Part shown: positions 51,697-61,673 of the stretch, in pieces
Layout: every line of letters starts with the position of its first letter
Numbering within the stretch: the first letter of the stretch is position 1
NCBI GenBank assembly: GCA_028551475.1
Contig: CM052362.1
Coordinates: forward strand, 21,310,021-21,374,020
Direction of reading: 5' to 3'
Length of the DNA: 64,000 nt
From: Casuarina equisetifolia
Taxonomy: Eukaryota; Streptophyta; Magnoliopsida; Fagales; Casuarinaceae
The notes under the pieces: model-generated
Database searches by the model: none
Seen by the model: the letters and a program-made list of their open reading frames with translations, nothing else
What the model was told of the DNA's origin: nothing
Program-made: the position numbers and the translations under genes

Positions 51697-54600
51697 TCAC
51701 GGGTCCTGGGCATCTGATTGAATGTTCAAGATTTGAGAAACTACAAGCTTAGAGAGTTCATTTATTGCGGCTTGAACCTGATAATCACCTGTATCCGGAT
51801 TCCTCGACCACCCTGCTGATTGTGACAGTAATCCTGTGTATTCACTGGCGGCTACCTTTGTCTTTCTTGATGTGGCAAGGACTTTCTCCAAATCTGATTG
51901 AGACAATGGCCTCGGTGCCTGAAGCATAACCATATAACAAAAGTAGGTACCATGCAAACAGAACTCTATAAAAACAAGCTAAATTGAATGCTTATCTTGG
52001 GAAATCTATACATAACCTATTAAGTCGTCTTATTACTGATGTTATGTGAACGACTTAAAGTTCTTCATACTCCATGCAAATTATACTTTTCCAAAATATA
52101 TAACCAATGAAACAGTCAAGAGAAGAGTCACTTGATGTCCTTCATTTAACATCATGTGCGACAAAAGGTTCTCCAGTTCCTTAAATGGGACTGTTAACCC
52201 CACAACACTCGGTACTAAGAAGCAGACAAGGATGAATCAAAAAAGGAAGCCATGCAACAACAGAGTAGAATTGGGTTTACCATCTATAAAGAAGCCCCTC
52301 GATTTAAATATGTATACTGAACCGATAAAAGAGATTGAGCAATGACAAGAACAGCAGCTAAAAGATTCTCATAGATTTCAAATGGCATGATGTGTCAAAA
52401 TTTTGTCACTAGGTTCTGCAATACCAAACAGACAAAAAAATAAGAGCACTCACAGAATATCTTATCACATCCTCTTCTTCATCTGGTAGGGACGATCTAC
52501 TTCCCTTCTTTTCTTCATCTGGTAGGGATGATCTTCCCCCCTTATTTTCTTCATCTGGTAGGGACGATCTTCTCCCCTTCTTTTCTTCATCTAGTAGGTC
52601 CCTGATAGGTAAATATGCTGCCTTCTTACAGAGTTCAAGAAGATCTGAACCTGTGTAACCTTCACACAAGCCAGCTATGTAATCATAGTCAATGTTGTCT
52701 TCGACCCTTTCACCCTTCAAAATCACCTTCAGTATCTGAGCCCTCTCCCTGCGATCAGGAACCCCAATCTCAAATGCCTGAGGCAGACGACGGAGTATTG
52801 CTTCATCAAGTTCTGATGGACGATTAGTAGCGGCAAGAACCATCACTTGAGCATTTTCTACAAGGGAAAAGAAAAAAGCTAACTAAAACATCTGACCAAA
52901 CTGTTTTAGCCTAAGAAATCTATGTAAAACTCGTTGTTAGTAAGCAGCCTACAAATGACCAACATTAGACTCGATTTCTTAGAGAAAAACAAAAGAGAAC
53001 TGCTGTTTACAGCACACAAACTTACGATCTGTGGTGAATCCATCCCATAAAGCCATGAACTCAGTCTTCATATTTGTTAATGCTTCATGATCTGTATTCC
53101 GACGCTGTCCCAAGAAACTATCAACCTCATCAATGAATATGATAGCTGGCTGGAGTTTATAAGCCAAGCTAAACACAGCAGCCACTGCAAATAATTTTTG
53201 TACTGTTAACCATTGACAAAATTAAAGCCCTCCACCTGGGGGAAGGCACAACTAAGCTGCCTTCTTAATCAATAATTTCTTTCAGCTTCTTTTTTCCTCC
53301 ATTTCCACGTAAACATGATTGCTCTCTATTCACTAGATACATGATTGTCAATATATTCTCATATGAAAAGATAAAAAGGTCAAGAAGCAAAAAAGGTCAA
53401 GACATAAGTAATCTCATTTGTCTTTTGAAAAAAAAAAACTAGATTCAGTACATTTTCACACCAGGGAAAAAGGGACTGAAGGAAATGGAGTTTCATCATA
53501 AAGAAGCTGCCTTCTTAATCAATAATTTCTTTCAGCTTCTTTTTTCCTCCATTTCCACGTAAACATGATTGCTCTCTATTCACTAGATACATGATTGTCA
53601 ATATATTCTCATATGAAAAGATCAAAAGGTCAAGAAGAAAAAACTTTTTTTGTTTTTTCACACTACTAGTCATGTAGATTGTTTAGAAGCTCATATAAAA
53701 AATAATACTGAAGCTGGCAATTCATAGCCATGATATATAATCCACTTAGTTTTTACATTGTGCAAGACAAGTTGTCAAAGAAAATACTGAAGCTAGCAAT
53801 TCAAACTTATGAAATACAATCCACCTGTTAGTTATTCATTGTGCAGGACACCTTGTTAAAATCACAAAACAGAATTTGCAAAAAGAACATAAATAGCAAT
53901 TCGTAGCAATAAGTTACAATGAAGTGAAAATCTAGTATATTAGAACCGGTAATTCCAAACATAACCAACCTCTCACTTTAAATAAACTAAAACAAACAGC
54001 CAACCATCTGACTGCCTTATAGTATTCAGCCTAATTAACCCAATAGATCAGGCAACCCATGTGTTCTTAGCTGACCCTCTCTCACTTCAATTCCCAAAGG
54101 TCAAACTAAAATTGACTAACTAGATGTAATGAGGCCAAGCATTAGAGAGCAAACAATTTGGAAGGTCACATTAAATGAATTATTTATGTTTAGAAAGGAC
54201 ATGAAGATAAACCCTGAAAATCCAAGAGGCAATGTATAATTCCAATCTTCACTCACCAAGCTTTTGTGCATCACCAAACCATTTGCTCATCAGATTCGAT
54301 ATCCTCACATTTATGAAAACAGCTCCAGACTCTTTTGCAATGGCTTTGGCAAGCATAGTCTTTCCAGTACCAGGAGGTCCATATAGCAAGACCCCTTTCT
54401 GTGGACCAAGAAGCTTCCCATGGGAGAAAAGACCAGGCCTCCGTAGTGGGAGTATCACCAGTTCAAATAAAGCTTGCTTGATACTTTCTAGGCCCCCAAT
54501 AGAGTCAAATTCGACATCAATGTGATCAGGATTTATAACATCGCAGGCTATGACATCCTGTGAACGAAGAGAAACATAAGTCAAGCAAGGAAACAATGAT

Positions 54601-55455
54601 TATTCTACCCGTTGTATATAAACCCTAAGAGTTTTATTCTAATTATCAATCTTCTGAAGAATTTGACATAGACGCATAACTAAAAACAGTTTACTACGTC
54701 AATTACTATATATCACTCCACTTATAGGGTATATGTCCTGAACCCTACAGAGTAGTCAGATAAGGAGGTGTTCAGCACTATATGGCAGAGTCCTTTATAC
54801 TATTTCGTAAAGACGCGTCACCACGATCGTAGCAATTAGAGAAACTGCAACCTGCCGTTGGTTTCAGCAAGGCGCAAATTGTGTTAAAGCTATTTCATTG
54901 CATACTTCATCGTGCTCCTCTAGGCACTCCCCCAAGAAAGAAAGTCGTTCTACCAGAACAAGGAGGAAAATCCTATTTTCTATATTTCTCTCTACCACAA
55001 AGAACAGCTTCGTTTCTACCAAGCCTGCGCATAAAGAACGGTGGCCATCAAACGGAACATTTTCTTCTAAAAAATATAGGAACCACAGTAACGTTGTTCT
55101 CCATCGTAGTACCGATGGAACCACTCTATTACCCAGCAGTCAAAATAGAAACAGAGAAAAATGCGCACTTGGGAATCATAAACCCAAAGAAAAACATCCA
55201 AACAGAAGACCAAACGACGCGTGAAAAAGAAGCGTGTTGCTGGAACGAGCTATGCACCTCATAAGGATTAGTCTGGATGAGGGGGCGGCCCAAGCGCTTG
55301 GCGATCTCCTTCTTATGCTCGAGCGCCTTTTTGGAGGACTCCCGGTTCGGGTCGAGGTGTCGGAGCCCCGCGAACAGCACCAAGCAACTAAGGGCCGCAC
55401 TCGCGGCGTACAGCACCAGCTCTTGCAGGAACTTCGTCTCCGACGAGCCTCCCAT
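51697..55455 (-). CDS. Msp1/ATAD1-type AAA ATPase (outer-membrane protein extractor)
   Basis: Five minus-strand exons: 55258-55455, 54257-54557, 53026-53184, 52454-52857 and 51697-51918, totalling 1284 nt (427 aa) with closing phases. A single membrane helix lies near the N-terminus (about residues 9-31, [20 protein letters not shown]). The Msp1 linker follows: [40 protein letters not shown]. Then Walker A GPPGTGKT (126-133), pore-loop region [13 protein letters not shown], Walker B IIFIDE (181-186), sensor 1 [20 protein letters not shown], and a C-terminal helical lid ([20 protein letters not shown]). Msp1 and ATAD1 pull mislocalised tail-anchored proteins out of the mitochondrial outer membrane; Arabidopsis relatives include At5g53540 and At4g27680. 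Between the lid and ATPase core is a three-fold 12-residue acidic/basic repeat not expected in the family. Confidence 0.95.
52476..52597 (-). repeat. 36-bp coding minisatellite in the Msp1-like gene
   Basis: CATCTGGTAGG recurs at 52480, 52516 and 52552, with CATCTAGTAGG at 52588, so the unit is exactly 36 bp and about 3.3 copies exist. In the protein it encodes SSLPDEE(K/N)KG(R/G/S)R repeated three times, at about residues 310-347. The period keeps the frame. Confidence 0.97.
53254..53638. repeat. 135-bp direct duplication inside an Msp1-like intron
   Basis: 53254-53388 and 53504-53638 are almost identical (offset exactly 250). I see one mismatch, at 53373 versus 53623. The block starts AAGCTGCCTTCTTAATC and ends AGGTCAAGAAG. 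About 115 unrelated bases separate the copies. It lies within the intron between exons 2 and 3. Confidence 0.95.
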
Positions 55456-57081
55456 TATTCTTTCCTTTGCTCTCTACGTTATCCGCGCGAAACTATCGGT
55501 TTAGGGTTCCTAGAATCTCAGAGAAAACGCACTCGCTTGGGGACGACGAAATACAGCTTATGGATTCCTAAATGTTCTTGTCTAGAAATTTCATTGTTGG
55601 GCTTTCATATGGGCCTCCACCGGTCGATTGCGGCTTCAGGCCCAAATCAAAATTCATGGGTTTGGGATAAGGATTCAATTTTTAACATCTAGAGAAACGT
55701 GACGAAAAAGTCAGAACACAATATTAGTATTAAAAATTTAGCTTCCTTTGTGGCTAAGGCAGCATGATTTTGACAAAAAACAAAAAGAAAACAAAAGCTT
55801 ATAATTCTTGTATTTAAACCCTTTTTTATATATTAAGAAAAAGATATAGAGCTATTGTCATATATTATTAAATAATTTTATGAGAATTTCGGTTTATTTT
55901 TATTTATAAATAAAGATGTTCATAAAAAATATTATCCCAAGACGAGAAAGGTATTAAATTTCACATAAAAAATACTTTTGTAAAGCGTTGCTTCTAACAT
56001 AACCAGTGACGTGATTGAATGTCTTGTTGGGATTTATAATAATTGATGAAGACAAAAGTGTCATTTTACCTTCTATGATATATTTAGAATTAATATAGAT
56101 AATGAGAGCAATATTATAATCTAATCTTTTGTACCGTTACCGGTGACAAGAGAATTGTGGTAAAGAGTGCTGCTGCTAAACAAGGGTGCTACCCAAATAA
56201 AAGATTAAAAAAAAAAAAAAAAAAACATCGAGTTAAGAATGTGACAACAACATTATGTATGAAATTTGTATTTCTCAATAATATCTCAACGAAAATAGGA
56301 AAGGGCTAATAACTACACCGATAACAATTGACAAGGATAAAATTGTTTAATCCACCTTGCATCTTTTGTATCATGTATATATCTACGTGCTTGTGAGTTT
56401 ATAATTATGTAATGCAACGCTTTAGCACACGATTATGTGTTAAAAGTCTTACAAAGTAGCCTAATATGGGCCCTAGAGATCTTTCCCCACCCAAAAAAGG
56501 GATTAAACTAGGTAATGAGATGGGTCGTTGTTGAACGCGCTATACCGGGTACTAGGTTTCGACGAGGAGGGTCAGCAATTATTGCATTTTGCCATTGGAT
56601 CACAGATGGAAGATCCCAATTAGCGATGCGCTTTTTGCGAACTTTGACCCTCGGCGGCTTCGGAGAAATTGCTTTTGTATGATTACCCGCCGCTGAGTTC
56701 CTCCTTTCGACAAAAATTTGATGAACAGCACCGAACTGCCTCCATTCTCGACCACTTCAAGTCTTATCATTCCCACCTAGAGAATTGTCAACGAGGAGAA
56801 CTGCCTTACAAGCCGAACACCTGTTCAAACGCACTTAAACGGTGGATGGAAAGTTGGTTATTGTACTACACACTTGGGAGCATTGTAATGAACTTCTTTG
56901 CAGTACAATGAAGGGTCTTCTGCCTAATTTTGTAATGTATTTTGTACTCAGGAGACTTGTAAACACATGATCATGATGCAATCTTGTTCTAATGGACTGC
57001 ATACAGGTGTCGAATTCTAAAACTCACAATTAAAATTTTTATTAATTCACCATTAAGTTAATTGATTAAGGGACCCTTCGT
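55456..57081. other. Upstream copy of duplicated YSL 5' flank
   Basis: Blocks at 55592-55690 and 56520-56985 match, in order, blocks at 57284-57370 and 57600-58215 in front of the intact YSL gene. Shared stretches include GGGTTTGGGATAAGGATT, GAACGCGCTAT or AAACGCGCTAT, TTATTGTACTACACA and GAAGGGTCTTCT. The extra AT-rich DNA at 55700-56500 has no counterpart and is probably an insertion in this copy. The first 150 bases are also the promoter of the Msp1-like gene. No intact gene is present. Confidence 0.8.
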
Positions 57082-57260
57082 AATTCTTGCTTTGACCATT
57101 GTTCGACCTTCCATCTGCATAAGCTCCTTTCCATCTCACTAGAATCTCTTTAGGAGAAAGGAAATAAATGGAAGCCAATCTCAACCTAAGCTTAGTGTTG
57201 TGGTAGTCCCTTAAGCTTCTGTTACTCTATATGTGTAACAATGATCTTTATATTCAATAA
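57082..57260 (+). pseudogene. 3' remnant of a second YSL gene
   Basis: Bases 57082-57142 encode, in frame, ILALTIVRPSICISSFPSH and a stop. This aligns residue by residue with the last residues of the intact YSL gene downstream ([19 protein letters not shown], stop). Homology continues into the 3' UTR (AAATGGAAGCC / AAATGGTAGGG, GTGTAACAATG / GTGTAATAATG) up to an AATAAA near 57256. All upstream exons are missing. The remnant is joined directly to the copied 5' flank, so the body of the gene was deleted. Confidence 0.85.
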
Positions 57261-58776
57261 AGCTAGCGACAGGAGCTGCACATGCATTGGGCTTCACTGC
57301 GGGCATCGATCCATGGATGCAGTTCAGACCCAGTTGAAAATTCCAGGGTTTGGGATAAGGATTGAAAATAAATAATAAAAAATCGAACTTCCTCTACTTG
57401 CTTCGTAAAGAAATGTACAAGACAGCGAAAATGCTTAGTTAGTTGGTCACCTCCACTGTATGCGATAGGAGTTGCTTACGTTCCAAGGTATGTCTGAGCC
57501 AACACCTCTAAAGTATCCCAAGATGAATCTGATTACATCATCCCTGAAAAGATACATTTAGGAACCGCAGATCTTCGTTCCAAAAATGGAATTGAAACTA
57601 AATGATCCCTTTGGTGCGTTGATTAAACGCGCTATGCATGTACCAAGTTGCCGCCTGCAAGGATTTGACATGAAGGGTCAGCGTTTATTGCGTTTCGAGA
57701 TTGGATCGCATAATGGAAAGCTCCGGTTCGGAGAACCACGGCTCTTGTTGGCCCCACCGGGAAGCTGCCTCTTCCCTTTCTATGGCGATCAAGGACACAG
57801 GGATACAAATCTCGCAGTGCGCTTTGTGCGAATGTTGACCCCTGAAGAACTTCAAAGAAGTTCCTCGTGTTCCTTGCTTGATGCTCCATCAAGTCCCACG
57901 TTTGGATAGGAATTTATTTAGGAACAGCCAGCCAACTGAACTTCGTTCTCAACCACTCCAAAGCTTCTCACTCCCACCCAGATCTCTATCTCTCTCTATC
58001 TCTCTCTTTCTCTCTCTTTCAGATGTGGGTTAACGACATGAACCTGCCCTCCTAGCCGGACATGTGTGCAAACGCAATCGAGCAGTAACTGGAAAGTTTT
58101 TTATTGTACTACACAAGTCTGGTCCTGTATGTACTTCCTTGCAGTACATTGAAGGGTCTTCTCAGGCTAATGCAGTAATGGATTCTAATCAAGACTTAAG
58201 AGACTTATAAATTCGGGATCTTCTTGCAGCAAATGGGTATTATGTGATCTTGCCCTAAGTTGATTCTCGGCTGAACTCCGGATCTGGGGATCTGTGAGGT
58301 TTTTCCATTTCTCGGTGTCCCACTTTTAACGCCTCTCTGTCGTTCGATTAGAAGACCCAATTGGCTTCTCTTGGTTTCGTTTTGTCTTGGTAAGGTTATT
58401 GTAAGTCAACGCTTAGCTACCCGCACAGCCCGTCTTGGCATGTGGCCTTCTTTGCGTGCATTGGTTGAAGAAGGTTACAAAAAACCTCATTTCTCTTTTC
58501 TGGTTCTGCAGATAAATCTTGCCCAATAACGGGGTAAATTCCAGAGAAATAGTCCTGAGGTTATATAAACTTTCCAAAGTTCGGACATCTTTCTACTTGA
58601 GCAAAGAAGAATAGGTAGAACTCCGAGGTAAGATCATCGTGCATATGCAGTTGTTCACGTAATTTTTTCAACTACGTCATGCCATTAAGCTTTTTCTCAT
58701 TAAGTGAGGATTATGGAATTATGAACTCTATATTATCATTATCATATTGGAGTAGGTGGAAGATTTTGGTCTTCGA
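57261..58776. other. 5' flank of the intact YSL gene, second copy of the duplicated unit
   Basis: Starts just after the poly(A) signal of the YSL remnant and repeats the Msp1-proximal block (57284-57370), then the block 57600-58215. It contains an open frame of 107 codons (57586-57909) without recognised similarity, which is broken in the other copy. A CT-rich run lies at 57983-58020, and a TATATAA at 58562-58568 is a plausible TATA box for YSL. A possible 5' UTR acceptor (GGAGTAG) precedes 58756. Confidence 0.65.
58562..58568 (+). promoter_or_regulatory. Candidate TATA box of YSL
   Basis: TATATAA in a GC-poor context about 210 bp upstream of the start codon, a spacing that fits a leader of roughly 180 nt. 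Position and sequence only. Confidence 0.4.
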
Positions 58777-61673
58777 ATGGGAAGCGTTAAGGCAGAAGAA
58801 TTGAATGAGATTGAGAATTCTGAAAGCCAGAACAGGGAAGAGATTCGAGAATCGGAGGAGGACCTGAAGAGGATTGCACCATGGAAGAGACAGATAACAA
58901 TTCGAGGACTTGTAGCGAGCTTAGCTATTGGGATCATTTACAGTGTGATCGTGATGAAGCTGAACCTCACAACTGGGCTAGTCCCCAACCTCAATGTCTC
59001 AGCTGCTCTCCTTGCCTTTGTGTTCATCAGGACCTGGACTTCTCTGCTTGAGAAGGCTGGAATCGTATCAACTCCATTCACTCGACAGGAGAATACTATA
59101 ATTCAGACCTGTGCAGTTGCATGTTATAGCATTGCTGTTGGAGGTTGGAGATTCTGATATTTCTTCTGTCTTTGTAGTCCAGAAGGATTTTACTTCTGAT
59201 AATTCATATGTTTTGCAAGATAGCATTGCATTTTTTTTTAAATCAAGTTATTGCATTGCAGGTGGTTTTGGTTCTTATCTATTGGGTTTGAATAGGAAGA
59301 CGTATGAGCAAGCAGGGATTGATACAGAGGGGAATAGACCTGGGAGCACCAAGGAGCCTGGGATTGGTTGGATGACTGGTTTCCTCTTGGTAACCAGCTT
59401 CGTTGGGCTATTGGCACTGGTTCCTCTCAGAAAGGTGATGCTTGTGTCTTCTATATCATTTTTCATTACTGGTCTAAGTTGGCGTTTTCAGGTTTAGTTA
59501 ATCATTCAAGGTTGTGATGTCCTCCAAGTCTAGTTAACTCTACTGGTCATGATAGTCTCAATTTCTGGCAAGTTTGTTTCATTATCTTTTCTCGGGGACA
59601 CTGAAAGGTTTTAATGAGACAGTTTCTATTCTTCTACAGATCATGATAATAGACTACAAATTAACTTATCCAAGTGGAACTGCTACTGCTGTTCTTATCA
59701 ACGGGTTCCATACTCGTAAAGGAGACAAGATGGCTAAGTACGCGTGTATTTTTGTAATTTATTTCCTTACAGATTAAATCACAAGGAATCTAAGTATGCA
59801 ACAACTCAAACAACTTTCGACCCTACTTGCAGGAAGCAGGTTCATGGATTCATGAAGTTCTTTTCACTTAGTTTTGTCTGGGCCTTCTTTCAATGGTTTT
59901 ATTCCGGCGGAGACCAATGTGGATTTAGTCAGTTTCCTACATTTGGACTGAAGGCTTGGAAAAACACGTGCGTTCTTGACATCTTCTTTGTGCATTTTGT
60001 AGCGCTTATTCTGAGAGTCATCTTTACATTATCATCGAATTAACAGAATTGAATTTGCAGGTTCTACTTCGATTTTAGTATGACTTACATTGGAGCTGGA
60101 ATGATCTGCTCCCATCTCGTGAACTTGTCTTTGTTTCTTGGTGCTGTCCTCTCGTGGGGGGTAATGTGGCCGCTGATAAGGGGACTCAAGGGGGATTGGT
60201 ACCCTGAAACTTTATCAGAAAGCAGTATGAAGAGCCTTAATGGTTACAAGGTCGGAAGTCTTGACTCTTATTACATTTCTTAAGCAGAATGGATTTAAGT
60301 ATGAAAGATCTAGTTTTATAGTTTCATGAATTCTGCAGGTTTTTATTTCCATTGCACTGATCCTTGGAGATGGGCTCTACAATTTTCTCAAGATTCTGTA
60401 TTTCACCGCTACAAACATCCATGCCAGAGCCAACAAGAACCTTAAAACATGTAAGTACTCAATACGCGGTGTCTTCTGGCGTGCCTATGCTCTGCCGTGA
60501 GCATAGCCGATTTAACCTCAAACTTACAGTCTAGAGCTAACAAGAAGATGAAATCATCCCATAAAAAAGAAACTTTGGAAGTCCAGAAAACTAACTTGTT
60601 TAAGGGTTAGCGTGCTGCAATTTTGTGAGTAGTGAACCACGGGGACACCAAGGAAGATGTGATATTCCAATTTCAGCAAGCCTTTATATTTTTTTCTTTT
60701 CTTTTCTATAACCTTACTTAAGTAATTTGCTTTTACTACTGCAGCGTCGAATAACCAGAATCAGCCTCTTGATGATCAGCGACGAAATGAGGTATTCCTA
60801 AGAGAGAACATTCCTATATGGTTGGCATGTACAGGGTACATACTCTTCTCTGTTGTATCCGCCATTATAATTCCACTCATGTTCCCAGAATTGAAGTGGT
60901 ATTTCGTAGTCTTTGCCTATGTTCTTGCACCCTCTCTTAGCTTCTGCAATGCCTATGGTGCGGGTTTAACGGACATGAATATGGCATATAACTATGGCAA
61001 AGTCGCTCTTTTTGTGCTTGCTGCCTTGAGTGGAAAAGAGAATGGGGTAGTTGCTGGACTTGTTGGCTGTGGTCTGATTAAATCCATAGTCTCCATCTCC
61101 TCTGATTTGATGCACGACTTCAAGACGGGCCATCTCACTTTAACTTCCCCTCGATCAATGCTCGTAAGCCAGGCTATCGGGACAGCTATAGGCTGTGTGG
61201 TAGCTCCTCTCACATTCTTTCTTTTCTACAAGGCTTTTGATGTTGGGAACCCAGATGGCGAATACAAAGCCCCCTATGCCATCATTTACCGGAACATGGC
61301 AATTCTAGGTGTGGAAGGCTTCTCTGCGCTACCCCATCATTGCTTACAACTCTGTTATGGGTTTTTTGCTTTTGCTGTAGCAGCCAACTTGCTGAGGGAT
61401 GTTCTCCCCAAAAAAATTAGTAAATGGATCCCACTTCCAATGGCTATGGCTGTGCCTTTCCTTGTTGGTGCTTACTTTGCAATTGACATGTGTGTGGGGA
61501 GTTTGATTGTGTTTGCATGGCACAAGATAAATGGCAACCAGGCCAGTTTGTTGATTCCTGCGGTTGCTTCTGGTTTGATATGTGGAGATGGATTATGGAT
61601 TCTCCCTTCATCAATCCTTGCCTTGGCCAAAGTTCGTCCTCCCATCTGCATGAGCTTCTTTCCATCCAAGTAG
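58777..61673 (+). CDS. YSL: Yellow Stripe-Like metal-nicotianamine transporter, YSL1-3 clade
   Basis: Seven exons: 58777-59143, 59262-59434, 59640-59737, 59833-59967, 60061-60250, 60339-60450 and 60745-61673, summing to 2004 nt (667 aa). I chose ATG at 58777 because the frame is closed by a stop at 58753 and has no earlier ATG. The acidic N-terminus ([17 protein letters not shown]) precedes [18 protein letters not shown], the start of the OPT-family membrane core. Diagnostic blocks are [99 protein letters not shown] and [20 protein letters not shown]. These match YSL1/2/3, which load and unload Fe, Zn, Cu-nicotianamine in vascular tissue and seeds. Length is normal (about 670). The ending FFPSK is intact. 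It is the surviving copy of a tandem pair. Confidence 0.95.

Noticed and set aside
54881-55224. Two plus-strand frames of over 100 codons.
   Set aside because: They lie in intron 1 of the Msp1-like gene on the opposite strand and show no family similarity.
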